Below are positions 47,701 through 58,500 of a stretch of 64,000 nt of DNA, piece after piece; position 1 is the stretch's first letter, and the number at the start of each line of letters is the position of its first letter. This DNA comes from Ischnura elegans (Eukaryota > Arthropoda > Insecta > Odonata > Coenagrionidae), in the NCBI RefSeq assembly GCF_921293095.1, contig NC_060258.1, positions 1,054,001 to 1,118,000 of the forward strand, given 5' to 3'. The notes below the pieces were generated by a model. That model saw only the letters and a list, made by a program, of their open reading frames with translations. It made no database searches and was not told the DNA's origin. The translations under genes and the position numbers were made by a program.

Positions 47701-50700
47701 AATAAAATGTTAGTTTTCCTATTACTATGGAAAGGATTAGAATGCCTTGACTTAATTTACAAAAAGCTGCTGTAATGTTATACTTGCCATCAACGAATTC
47801 ATTCAAAAATAATTAACAGTAGCAGGTGTAACTTTGTGGAAATCCATCATCGCAGGAATAAAAGGGTCAACAACTTTGCTATTTCCACATGGTGATTATT
47901 AGAGATAGACCATGATTTTGTTACAGCGACCTTGATAATTTTACGCTGCAACGAAACCATGGTCGGTCTCAATAAATCACCATGTGGATATAAGAAAGTT
48001 GTTGATCCTTCTTTTCCTGTCATTCAAAAATGGTTTCATGTGCTCATTTTCCAATTTGTAGAGAAGAATGTCATCTTTGAGAAAGTTTCATACTACCCAC
48101 TTTCCAAAATGATGATCAATTTGGTTTTTTTCATGGCAGCAGTTGATGCAGATAGAAATTGATGTTTTTAACTTTAAAGAATATCCATACTTACCAAATT
48201 TTGCAGCAGTTAGATGCTTCGAAGATTTCCAATGTTTTTCAATCGAGTCTTTCCCTTCCCAAGCTACCTGACAATTGCAGAATTTGAACATAACCATACT
48301 TTTATCGATACAATAAAATTCATCTATTTGATACGGAAAAGCCCTGTCCCTTTTCATAATTTTTCATTCCGCACTACAATAACTCGTCAAAATAACTAGA
48401 ATGTCTGACACACCAGCAGCAATACTTAACAATGGACACTGGAAAAACAATTATTTGACAGATATAGCTAAAAGATAGAGATCCAAACAGCAGGTATTCA
48501 GGCACGTGCAGTCCATGGGTGCATTCATCAGGCTAGCACCGGGCTAGCGTACGGTTCTACTCTGGATTTACCACTGAAATCTGATTTTTATGTTCACGGA
48601 GTGACAACAGTTCAAGCGGCATGCTCCAGATTCCTCAACTAATTGAACATTCCATTCGTAATGTTGATAAGAAAAAATTGCATACATTGCTCTTCTATTG
48701 TTCAACTCAGAGAGCAAATAGATGGTTATTCCCTCAGAGTAAGGATGGGAGATTGCCATATATTGCCTAGTATTGCAGCAAATCGAAAACATGCGATGCC
48801 ATCCTCCCGGGATTGTATCATAACATTAGTTATGCTACGAGGAACTGCACTCGTCCACATACCTAAGGAATACTCGCACTTGTGTTAATTTTAATTGAAT
48901 TGAAATCATTCTGTGTAATGTAATGCTTTTTCCTGTGTTTGAAATTATAGTTTCAAAATTTTCCCCAAAAAAATAAAAATTCGTATTTTGGGACACAACT
49001 TGCGACATTTCGCGAGTTCATAAGTCATTTTCCCAGTCACTTTGGGGTATTTTGTAACGTCTTACCTCTACCAGGACACTTTGTGTCTAAATCCGCAAAA
49101 TTAATGATGGCGAAATTTTCCGATCCCTACTCATCAGTTGTCCATGCAAAGTAAATGAACCTTCATATTTTCCCATTGAAGCTATGCAAGCTTTGTGCCA
49201 TAAGTAGTTTATCTACAGATTTCTCTTTTTTGATACTCAGAATGGCCTTCTATTATATCATCTCTGAGTAAGTTTAATTTATTAGTCAAAAGGTTTGATG
49301 TCTCTAAACTGAATTACAAACCAAAATGTACACTTAATTTATCCTCCATTATTGACCCTATTAATTAACCATGAATGTACGTTATTACCTATGAGCTCTG
49401 GATTCTCATGCAAAGTTCTTTCGTAAAATAAGTTACAGTTATGAATAATATTTTATCTGGAGTTCTGCATCTCCAGAAACGATTGGCCTGTGGATCATCA
49501 GGTGGCTTTTGCAGGGATTTTGCGATGAAAATAAGAAGTAACAGGAATATAGTAAAGTGGTAGTTTTAACAAAATAATTATAAATACATATTATAAATTC
49601 CTATCATTAATTACCTTGAGGCAGCTTGCAGGGTAGCATGAAGACTATAGCCATTTGAAACTAACTTTAATTTTATTCGTGTGATGAATTATCAAAAGTT
49701 TTGTTTTAATATATCTGTATCTCAATCATTAATGATGATGATTGGGGTTTATGTTGCAGCCCAATACCTTAACTGCTTCCCAAGGCGAAATGGTGGAAGC
49801 TCAGGGCAGGGGAGCCATGGTGGCAGGCCTAGACTGGACGCTGGTCGGGGCAAAGGAGGAACCATCTCCTGAGGAGAATGACCATGTATGTATAGAATTA
49901 TTGCTATGGAATTTGATGAATTGTTATAGGAGATTGTGGGCAGAAATGTTAATCAAGGAAAACGCTAGGACATTTAGATTTTTACACAGCTTTAAAGGTA
50001 ACCCATTTGATAGAAAGTTGCTAATTACTCGAAGAAGTTTTCTTATCTTAAAAAAAGTGTTTTTTTTTCTTTTCATGTTGTACATTTGTATTGTAGTTTT
50101 CTTGCCTTATAAAATCCTGGGACGGATAAACTAAACCTTATTAGCCCTCCAGTGGGGACGTGGGGCTCCTTGGAGGCCCATAGTGTTTCATGTGTTTGCT
50201 CTTTTTCACATGATGACATAAATTACCTGTGATTGTCAGAAGCTACCCATTATTTTGGTGTCAAATGCCTCACATAGATGCTTGTTATTAACCTGCACAT
50301 GGTTGGCGTTTAATAGCACACAAAAGGAAGTTGGCATGTATTGGTCACGAGCAAACAGTGTTTGGCATGTTTATGCTACTTTTATTGGTACCTCAACAAG
50401 TGGCCTACTTGCTTGCCTTCATTGCAAGAGGGTGAGGTGCAAATGATCTAAAGCTATAGCTTTACAAGTGACCAAGCTCCACTTTTTTCCCTGTGGTGAG
50501 TAACAAAGAGCCGTACTCCTGCAACGCAAGAGTATGGATTCCCAGTTGTACTGTTTATTGGAAGTATAGTGACCCTTCTTCAAATTCCTTTCATCTTATT
50601 TAGGCTGAGGCACAAGTATTTACAGGCAGTGAAACCTATTTGTTTCAAAGTTACTTATAACTGACACAAGTACATATTCTTATCTGAAAGTAAGTCATAT

Positions 50701-53700
50701 TTTCCTCTTTATTTTGTATTTAATTGTTGTAGTTTTCTTGCCTTATATTTTTCTATGTTAAATCTTGGTACCGATGAAGCAAATATCAATATGATATTTA
50801 TTTTACTATAAACTATCCTGTGACCAATAAATCATGCCTCATGAAGATGTTTATTTTACAATATGAAATCCCAGGACTGATAATTCATTGCTCATTAAGA
50901 AAATCAGGTCTCACATTTCAATCAAGCTCTGTAGTGTTGAAGTTCATTGGAAGCTGTCCTCAAATCTCGTCGCATATTAGGTTATATAACCAATGGTTTT
51001 AAAAGTGGAATGCAGTTCAACATATATATACCTAATATAATCCCATAGAAATGGTCTCCCTTTAAGTAGGAGCGGTAGCCCGGTGTTAATGTCCTAGGTT
51101 TGATGTTTACATGTAGCACTTTTCAAAATTTGTTTCTACTTTTCATTTTACAAATGTCAGCTGTTCATCATTTTCTCCATGATTTTCACTGAAAATTTTA
51201 CGAGGGGTGTTTTTAAAGCAAGTACCGTTCTGTCATAAAAAAACAAGTAAATTATTTCTTTAAAAATTAATTTATTCAATTGTAAGGCTACTCTACATTT
51301 CTACATAATTTCCTTTATTATTGAGGCATTTATCGTATCTTGGGACCAGCTTTTGTATGCCATCGTCAAAGAAGCTTGCCGCCTGATTAGACAACTACTG
51401 CTTCACGGTCGTTTTCACTTTGTCATCTTCAGAATGGCGCAGTTCTGCCATTAAGGGTGTGTTGCTAGTCAATTTTTAGACTTGCAGCGATGCAATAAAT
51501 GCAGCAGCGTACTGTGCGACTGTACAAAAAATGCACTGCCCTATTCAAAACAAAAGGCGTGGCATGCTGAGTGCATGTGTCGTTTTGCTCCATGATAATG
51601 AACGTCCACACACAGCAAATCAAACTCAAGACCTTATCACTTCTTTTGGCTTGGTACAATGAAACCACCCTCCATACAGTCCCGTTCTAGTGCCGAGCAA
51701 ACATTTGTTTATGTACTTGAAGAAGCATCTGGCGGATCAGCACCATTCCGATGATGGTGAAGTGAAAACGACCGTGAAGCAGTGATTGTCTAATCAGGCG
51801 GCAAGCGTGTTTAACCATGGTATACAAAAGCTGGTCCCAAGATACGATAAATGCCTCAATAGCATTGGGAATTATGTAGGAAAGTAAAGTATGGCCTTTC
51901 AAGTGAATAAATTATTTTTGAAAAAAAAATTAATTCTTGTTTTTTTATGTCAAAATGGTAGTTACTTTAAAAATGCCCCTCGTAGTTTTCTAAGTGGAAA
52001 TCTTTTTCTGCAATGCAGTGTCAGATTTTATCCCATTTTTTCATTCAGATGCCTAGTTTCCATTATGTAATTTCAGTTTATTCATTGCCAAAGAAACCTT
52101 AATTATTACATGGTATCACATGAAGTAAATTACATCCATTGCAGAGTTATCAAATGAAGTTAATATTACAATGCAGGCAGAACATAAATCAAAGTCCGTT
52201 TACATGTTGAAAAAATGGAATAATATTTAGATCCCTGAAGTGTTGAAAATATTTTTATTTTGGGAGGAAAAATTTGTGCGGAACTTTATATTTTGTTGTA
52301 ATGTTGTTTATAAAAAAGTTTAAATCAATCGTTTCAAAATAAGTCCTGAATCTCTTTTCGTGCATGATTAATATCTTGATGATTACTTCCAGCATACTTT
52401 AAGTGAGGATGGGGACCCATTTGAGAGTTCAGCTACTGCCCATGAGTCTGCATTTGGTGAGTACTCTTACGGGTTGCAAATAACTCTATACTTGGAGGGA
52501 TTGGTGTTAATGTGGAGGATATACAAGTAAATGCTTTTATTTAGCCAACTTTTACTGTGACTAGAGCAATTATTGAAAATTTGACAGTGTCCCATAAGTC
52601 CACAATGGAAGCCATGGATGAGTGCTTTTAAGGGCCTCAAATAGTTGCATACAAGTTAGGCTTAGGTCACTTTCAGATGGCACGGTGCTGTGCTTTAATA
52701 TAATCTAATGTCCCTACCGATGCCTTCATACCAGTCAAATCATGCGGTGTTCTCCACTGCGCCCATTTCTAACCGGCCAGGAACGGCAGCATCAACAGCG
52801 TCAACTGGTCATGAAACTCAGACCGCTTTCAGATGAGAAAACTCTGGATTTCCTTGTGCCATGCGGAGAATGTAGGAAAGTTGAAAGTGGTCTCTTCTGA
52901 AATCGGCCTTATTGTGACTGATTCAGAAGGATGAAGAACCCAAATTAGTCATCCATCCATATTTCCTGTTGTCTTTATTTTAAGTAGTAATTGGATAGGG
53001 GAGAAGTTTTATATTTACTTACTTTTTTGTAGTCATCTGAATCGTTTTTAATAGTCTTCCCTAGCAAAATATTTTGGTTTCACTGAAATTTTTGGGTATG
53101 TAAATCAGAAATGGCTAAGAATTTTTCTTTATTTTCTCTATTTGGCATTTTTGGCAGTCAGAGTCATATTAAATGAATAAAAAGAATGCTGCCTTGCTTC
53201 AAGCATGCTTAGAGACTAGTTTATTGAAAGAAAAAAATTTACTCGTAGTAGCCGCACACCTTTTTTCCAGAAATGCCTGTGAAAAGCGGTGCGAATCCTC
53301 AAAATTATAAACCCAAAAAGCCAGAATGGAGCATTTTGTTTGAGAATTGAGTGTAGAAATGTAAATTTCAGGGTCGATTGAAAATGTAAACATGGAACTT
53401 GGTCAAATGAGGGCAAAAATTAACTTTGCTTTTGGACCATTTTAAATTTGTGGGAAAATTAGCAAAAATCTTTTAAATGAGTGCATTCCTATTCACACTT
53501 TTGTCCTTGGGATTAGCAATGGTGCTTCGTTAGGTTTTACTGACAGCTAGGCATGAAGCTTCCTTGGAGGAGAAAATATGGTTGATATAATATTAAATTT
53601 AGAGGTATGCTCCAGAAATGAAATCAGTTTGGCTAAGCAACAGCCGAATTCTTGATATCAATCAAATAATTCTACATTCAATCTGCATGATAACCTGAAA

Positions 53701-56700
53701 GGCGTGTGGTAGGGGGTGTTAGGACTTCCTCTGTTCTTACATAAAAAGGATATGCTCTATCGGAATTAGGACTAGCGTTTATTAAAATGCCTTACGGCTC
53801 GGGGGAAAAACGAATTCCCCTATCTACCCGTTCCGCAAAACAACTCTTTTAATTTATCGCTTCTATCGGACCTGGAAATATAATGGGGCTCTAATATTTT
53901 GTCCTCCGTGTTGCTTTTAAAGAAATCCAAACTCAACTGTTCAAGAAATCTAAGCCTAGCACGCAGCCTTCGAGTCTCCAGCGGCTCAGTCCAAATTACA
54001 TAACATCTGGGTAATGCTTTCTGTACAAAGGTAGTGGTTTTTGACGAACCACACAGCCTTCCCTGGTATTTTTTTCAGTTTGCTGATCAAGTCTTTCTTC
54101 GCCGGATCCCATACGCTCGTTGCATTATCAAGGTGCGGTCGGATGAGTGCAAAATAGCACCTTTCTTTTACTTTCTCATCTGAAAATCTTCCCACAATAC
54201 GCTTGACAAATCATAATTTCTTCAGGGCTATGCCACAAATATTTCTTATGTGTGTTCCCCACAATTGGTTCAAGGTTATCGTTTCTCCCACGTACTTCAC
54301 TTTGTATGTTGCCTCTATGTTAATACCATCCACTGCATAAACATGGTTATAGATGCACGAATTGAACAAGAAATGTACCGTCATGTATTTTCTCAGATTA
54401 AGTTCAAGTCCCCTCTCTTGGCTCCACAAATGAACGTTGTTTCAGTCCAATGATAGAATTTCATAGAGTGATCACTAATTTCGCGATAGATGACAGGGTC
54501 GTCAGCAAGTAAACGTGTTATACTGCTAATGCGGGAGCAGAGTTCATCAATGTATATAATGAACAGCAGGGAGGAAAAATATATTTTTCCCTTAGCCAAA
54601 ATAATTGCTGAAAGAGAAAGGTCTTTATACGCTGGTGCAAAAAAAAGAAATAAGAGATGAATTCGGAGAGAAATTTTCCCTTGCAAAAGCAAAGCAGGGA
54701 ATTCATCTCTCTTTAGTTCCCAGAAGAATTGACGATAGTGTCATACTGACCCAAAATAATAAATTAGTCCTTGTTCTTTATAAAATGATTCTGATTGATT
54801 TATGATTCTGCCATTGATGCTGAAAGGGATAGCCAAAATAAGTCTTATATGCTTACATCCTACAACAACTAAAATTGATGTTGATCTAGTGGACGTCCAA
54901 TTCTGTGCAAAAACTATACTGCAGGACGTAATACAAGATGGCAGCCGTAGGTCATTCTTTTACTAATTATAGAAAATTTCTGCTTTCATTGCCCTTGTCA
55001 TTTTAGTGGTTCATTAAATATCTTCTCAAGTTTTTAGGAGTGGTTTTCTGCAGAAGAAGGCTTGGGAAATGATTAAACTGCATATAATGAAAAATTCTGG
55101 AAATGCTACTATCCCAACACAAATAAGAGCTCAGGTTTGCGTGCAATACTTGGAATATCTGCCCCCGGTGCCGCTCCAAACCATTGTTTATCTCATGGCA
55201 GTTGGGTATTTTTCACTCAAGGGAGGTTCTTTTGGCTGTTTGTTCATAGTTTTTATTTTTAAATTTTTAATTACCTCTATGAAAACTAATCCAGGAAAAA
55301 TTCAAAATAATTTTTCTAGATACTCATTTGCAGCACCACAAAATTTATTGTGATTGCCATTGTTGGGAACCTTTTTTATTTAGAAAATACTCACCAATCA
55401 TTAAATATTCGATTGAACAGAAAATATTTTTTCCTTTTTAAAGGACAAATTCTTAAAGGGGTCTAATTTTATTCTTTTCCTGCAATTGGAAGTCAAATGT
55501 GTGTGCTTGATTATTTGTATAATGATTTCGTCTTTTTTGTTCTACTACACCCCTGTTGCCCTCGTCATTTTTATGCTATGTGTTCTTTTCCCCTCCATTC
55601 ATTTACATCGAGTCTCTAAGTTCAAGTCCAACTTGGGCAGCAATTGTACCACCTGTTTTTACATTTTTCCATCCATTCAATGGATTTAAAATAGAAGATG
55701 TTATAGTCTTAAATTTCATGTTCGACGGTGTTAGTTGCTATTTAAAATTTTCTTCTAGGGGTCCCGGCTGCCGAAGAAATGCCCGAGCAAACAACATCAA
55801 CTTCATATCTGCTTGCAGAAGGAAATCTAAGGAATCATTCAATTGATGAATGCACTGGTCCCACAGCTTTGGTGACACAAATTGATTCCAAGGCTGGAAC
55901 CTCCCATGAAGAGATAGAGAAAAATCTGATAGATGAAGACTTGGAAAAATGTGGTGCTTCTGATTCTGATAAGATATCAAGTTGCTCAATTCCTGATGAC
56001 AGACAATGTAATATCAAAGATATTGAATCACTTAAAAGCAGCAGAGGTGGAGCCGCAATGGCTGTTGTTGGGGAGAAAAGTGGTTGTGATGCACCAAATA
56101 CCTCGCATAACCTTAGGTTTATCAGAATAAGTAGAAATGACAGAAGTGGCTGTGAGACCATCATGGCAGGCAATGAGAAGATACTTAATTGCTTGATCAA
56201 AAATCCAGGGAACGGTTACAGTTCAAACGAAGATTCATATAATTGCTTCAACTGCAGAGATGTGTTCAACAACAAAAAGGAGCTAAGGAAACACATGAAA
56301 ATTCATTTTGTTGCTCATAATTTTGATGCTGCAGCAGCATCATCAATCGTAGATGTGTCTCTGGAAGCACATCCATCAAGCGGACATAGCAGTTCTTGCG
56401 AGCCTACCACCTCAAAGGCTTTAAAAGAGCTGGAGAGGAAAAGACTAGAGCCTATGCCAAAAGAAAATGTGCTCATGAAGGAAACTAGTGAAGGAAGAGG
56501 GGGTGAGACAAATACAAGACGATTGACGAGAAGTTTCACTCTGGAAGAGAAATCAACTTCACAAAGTTTATCTTCAAAGTCATCTAGCATTAGAAATCTA
56601 CGCCATCACGTGGGTCCGAGAAAGAAAGAGAGACTGTATTCATGCAGCGAGTGCACTGAGTCCTTCACTCAGAAAAAGGACCTCACCGCACACAAACTTA

Positions 56701-57731
56701 CACACACAGGAGGGAAAACGTATTCTTGTAGCACTTGCTGCAAGTCTTTCACTCATAGAGGTCATCTCAATATTCACTCTCGAATACACACGGGAGAGAA
56801 GCCTTTTATATGTAAGTTGTGCAGCAAGTCCTTCTCTAGGAAAGACGTTCTCTACGCGCACGTACGTATTCACACAGGAGAAAGGCCTTTTTCATGCAAC
56901 GAGTGTGAAAAGTCTTTCTTGAAGAAGAGCGACTTAAATACACATGTACGTAGGCACGCGGGAGAGAAACCGTTTTCTTGCAACAGGTGTGAAAAGTCTT
57001 TCTCAAATAAGAGCGACTTAGTTAGACATGCACATACGCACACGGGAGTGAAACCGTTTTCGTGCTACGAGTGTGAAAAGTCTTTCTCGAATAAGAGCGG
57101 CTTAGTTGGACATGTACATACGCACACGGGAGAGAAAAATTTTCCATGCAGAATCTGCAAGAAATCTTTCACTCGGAAGAGTACTCTCAAAAGTCACGTG
57201 CGAATTCACACGGGAGAGAAGCCCTATATCTGCAAAATGTGCAGCAAGTCTTTCACCACGAGGGACAAACTTGTTACCCACACACGCACCCACACAGGAG
57301 AAAGGCCTTTTTCATGCAACGAGTGTAAAAAGTCTTTCTCGATTAAGAGCCTCTTAGTTAGACATGTACGTACGCACTCGGGAGAGAAGCCTTTTTCATG
57401 CAACGAGTGTGAAAAGTGTTTCTCGAAAAAGGACAACTTAATTAGACATATTCGTACGCATACGGGGGATAAACCGTATTCTTGTAGCATTTGCCGCAAG
57501 TGTTTCACTCAGAGGGGTAATCTCAAGAGTCACATGCGACAACACTCGGGAAAGGAGCCTTATATCTGCAAAATGTGCAGCAAGTCCTTCGCTAGGAAAA
57601 GTCAGCTCACCTCGCACATTCGAACACACACGGGAGAGAAACCTTATTCTTGTAGCATTTGCTGCAAGCATTTCACAAAGAGATGTTCTCTCGATAGTCA
57701 CATGCGTTTGCATACGGAAGAGGGGCCTTAA
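38373..57731 (+). CDS. ZAD-C2H2 zinc-finger transcription factor, seven exons, 913 aa
   Basis: Exons: 38373-38540, 38649-38774, 42185-42352, 43068-43184, 49760-49885, 52393-52456 and 55759-57731. Every junction is GT-AG; introns 1-5 are phase 0 and intron 6 is phase 1, and the joined 2742 nt have no internal stop. The N-terminal ZAD has its four zinc ligands at C21, C24, C68 and C71 and in this family mediates homodimerisation. Residues 99-418 are an acidic, low-complexity linker with a SUMO-like VKHE at 157-160. One isolated C2H2 finger starts near residue 419, and 13 tandem fingers with TGEKP linkers run from about 549 to 911. The protein should act in the nucleus as a sequence-specific DNA-binding regulator; targets are unknown. 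The ATG at 55779 in the last exon is internal, not the start. The 3' end is duplicated at 1-10525. Additional alternative exons in the long introns cannot be excluded. Confidence 0.88.
38775..42184 (+). other. Intron 2 of the zinc-finger gene
   Basis: 3.4 kb. A frame at 38890-39162 (ending YLFKYLIR) is open but has no recognised domain. A - strand mariner fragment lies at about 40960-41300. The rest is AT-rich DNA without features. Confidence 0.6.
40960..41300 (-). pseudogene. mariner transposase N-terminal fragment
   Basis: Read on the - strand, LLYDWYHCFKDNHFNDDH, then GVERPKTS, and in a shifted frame ALLNEDQCHTQEETALYL. This matches the paired HTH region of DD34D mariner transposases (WYxxFKxGxFxxED...GRP...LLxEDxCQTQEELA). 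Stops and frameshifts; the catalytic part is missing. Confidence 0.7.
42185..42352 (+). CDS. Exon 3 of the zinc-finger gene (linker)
   Basis: The acceptor is TTGTACGCAG. The exon reads SFEGGGADDEESEPCVETK to the end LLPRDDKL, then donor GTAAGT. 56 codons, phase 0, acidic. No domain. Confidence 0.8.
43068..43184 (+). CDS. Exon 4 of the zinc-finger gene (linker)
   Basis: The acceptor is CCTCTTCTAG. The exon reads IHVKHENEGQLNEYYPV to SDPLATDDL, then GTGAGT. 39 codons, phase 0. VKHE fits the psi-K-x-E sumoylation pattern, common in ZAD-type regulators; use of it is inference. Confidence 0.8.
43735..43775. repeat. GAATTGA microsatellite
   Basis: Tandem (GAATTGA) units grading into GAGAGTTGAGAGTGA, inside intron 4. 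Confidence 0.75.
44065..44885 (+). mobile_element. Tigger/pogo-like element fragment in intron 4
   Basis: The left part, CACTCATGCCTTGCATAGCA followed by TTCCTCGGGGAAACATCGTAA, resembles known Tigger terminal sequence. At 44669-44880 the frame reads SRKTINIEEKLKQVNCFENG and HESNFAWKFKLT, the CENP-B-type HTH of pogo/Tigger transposases. No catalytic core follows. A relic. Confidence 0.6.
45658..45771 (+). repeat. 57-bp exact tandem duplication
   Basis: The unit beginning AAGTCAGCTGTTGAAGTTG and ending GTGAAATGGGG is present at 45658-45714 and 45715-45771 without visible differences. Confidence 0.95.
45854..46858. mobile_element. PIF/Harbinger-type non-autonomous element, 1005 bp
   Basis: The ends GGGTGCGGTCCGTTGAACGC and, reversed, GGGTGCGGTCCAATGAATGC are flanked by TAA at 45851-45853 and 46859-46861. 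A 3-bp TAA duplication with GGG-starting repeats is the Harbinger signature. The ends contain further inverted GCTAC-rich subrepeats. No transposase ORF. An older relative is at 24118-25403. Confidence 0.82.
46990..48357 (-). pseudogene. Decayed hAT-derived / CGBP1-like gene
   Basis: The - strand begins near 48357 with RAFPYQIDEFYCIDKSMVMF then KFCNCQVAWEGKDSIEKHWK and SSKHLTAAKF, a BED-like C-x-C...H-x4-H finger as in CGBP1-type, hAT-derived proteins. Farther on, near 47690, TGAGEISCIRQLRDKYIPD fits the hAT region after the finger. A last open block at 47316-46990 (VTKLLEFQAIDTTLQFFKYI) is in the same direction. Multiple frame breaks separate them. Confidence 0.55.
49760..49885 (+). CDS. Exon 5 of the zinc-finger gene (linker)
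   Basis: The acceptor is TTTATGTTGCAG. The exon reads PNTLTASQGEMVEAQGRG to KEEPSPEENDH, then donor GTATGT. 42 codons, phase 0. Acidic C-terminal half. Confidence 0.75.
49886..52392 (+). other. Intron 5 of the zinc-finger gene
   Basis: 2.5 kb of AT-rich DNA carrying the mariner relic at 51201-51982. No other feature is recognised. Confidence 0.6.
51201..51982 (+). mobile_element. mariner-family relic, 782 bp, with internal inverted duplication
   Basis: The ends CGAGGGGTGTTTTTAAAGCA and, reversed, CGAGGGGCATTTTTAAAGTA are flanked by TA at 51199-51200 and 51983-51984. 51575-51890 encodes the transposase C-terminus in broken frames, including SACVVLLHDNERPHTANQTQ, HPPYSPVLVPS and QKLVPRYDKCLNS (DD34D mariner; the third Asp is replaced). 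51321-51440 is an inverted copy of 51745-51870, so the element folds back on itself. The transposase N-terminus is missing. Confidence 0.85.
52393..52456 (+). CDS. Exon 6 of the zinc-finger gene (linker)
   Basis: The acceptor is GATTACTTCCAG. The exon reads HTLSEDGDPFESSATAHE and SAF, then G/GTGAGT. 64 nt, so the intron is phase 1, matched exactly by the two leading bases of exon 7. Confidence 0.75.
52457..55758 (+). other. Intron 6 of the zinc-finger gene
   Basis: 3.3 kb. Holds the - strand LINE fragment at 53700-54650. No other gene is recognised. The open frame 55069-55353 lacks coding character. Confidence 0.6.
53700..54650 (-). pseudogene. Non-LTR retrotransposon (LINE) fragment, 5'-truncated
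   Basis: On the - strand: LLFIIYIDELCSRISSITRL and LLADDPVIYREISDHS (the YADD block, with the Tyr replaced), then GLELNLRKYMTVHF, KVKYVGETITLNQLWGTHIR, FSDEKVKERCYFALIRPHLD and ATSVWDPAKKDLISKL. This is the fingers-to-thumb part of a Jockey/CR1-like reverse transcriptase. It continues with a decayed C-terminal tail (LFCGTGR...FPRAVRHFNKR) and a GTTAGGACTTCC-like end near 53720. Frameshifts throughout. Confidence 0.85.
55759..57731 (+). CDS. Exon 7 of the zinc-finger gene: isolated finger plus 13 tandem C2H2 fingers
   Basis: The acceptor is ATTTTCTTCTAG. The exon contains an acidic stretch, the isolated finger YNCFNCRDVFNNKKELRKHM, a Ser-rich spacer, and 13 fingers from YSCSECTESF to YSCSICCKHF, ending LHTEEGP and TAA. 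Fingers 5-6 of the tandem run (SNKSDLVRH, SNKSGLVGH) are nearly identical, a sign of recent finger duplication. All fingers keep C-x2-C and H-x3-H. Confidence 0.9.
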
Positions 57732-58500
57732 ATCATGACACTAGTGTGAAAGGTCTTTCTCGAATAAGAAGCACTTAGTGCCACATTTTCGTATGCACTC
57801 GAGAGAGAAGCCTTGGTCGTGCAGAATGTGCGAAAATTCTTTTAAAGAAGAAGCTATCTGGTACGACACATGCAAAAGCACATAGGGAAGAGACCCTTTT
57901 CATGCAAAATCTACAAAAATAATCTTTCACTCAGGAGTCGTTCACTTAAGAGTCACATGCGAAACAGCACGTGAAAGAATCCTATTCGTGTGGTGAATTG
58001 GAATGTCTCCCTTGACAAAGAGCCTCTTAGTTCATCTGTACAAAAAACGAGTTGCTTTATTTCTGCAACGTCTGCAGCAAGTCTGTCACGCCATGATGCG
58101 ACCTAGTAACCCATTCGTATACACACTGAAGACAAACCTTATCAAATGTAACATTTGTTGAAAGTGTTTTGCAGTGAGTGGTTACCTTGACAGATATTCA
58201 TACATGCTCACACATGTGAGCAGCCTTGTTAACGCATAGTCCGCATCAAGTGCATTACTACAAGGAGCGGCCCTGACTACCACATGTGTAAACGTACAAT
58301 TGTATTGTATTATTTTTGCGTATTTTGCAATAAGTCTTTCACTGTTATTTCTAATCTCAACTTCCACATGCGCTTAAAAGTGAGATACTCTATCCATGTT
58401 GTGTGCTTTCCGTCAGAAAAGTCACCTTTGCGCATGCAACATTTTCTCACGGACAGGATAATTCATATAAATCTTACAAATGTTATACTTAAACCTCATG
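57732..58500 (+). pseudogene. Fossil zinc fingers beyond the stop, copy B
   Basis: For about 770 bp after the stop, finger-like DNA continues at roughly the 84-bp finger period with frameshifts and stops: KPWSCRMCENSF, LLYFCNVCSKSVTP, then FCNKSFTVISNLNFHMRL near 58330-58380. Copy A has the same remnants. The ancestral array was therefore about eight fingers longer. Confidence 0.7.

Larger units (their letters stand above)
45404..49129 (-). mobile_element. Degenerate hAT-type transposon, 3.7 kb, in intron 4
   Basis: The left end reads GTAGGGATAGGAATTTTTTG and the right end, reversed, GTAGGGATCGGAAAATTTCG. The flanks CTTATGAG (45396-45403) and CTCATCAG (49130-49137) agree at six of eight positions, as an aged 8-bp hAT target duplication would. 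Inside, on the - strand, is a decayed gene of hAT/CGBP1-like type. A Harbinger-type element is nested at 45854-46858. Confidence 0.65.

Noticed and set aside
55779-57731. A single-exon zinc-finger gene starting at ATG 55779
   Set aside because: The frame is open upstream to a clean acceptor at 55758 that matches the phase of exon 6, and the ZAD lies upstream, so this ATG is internal.
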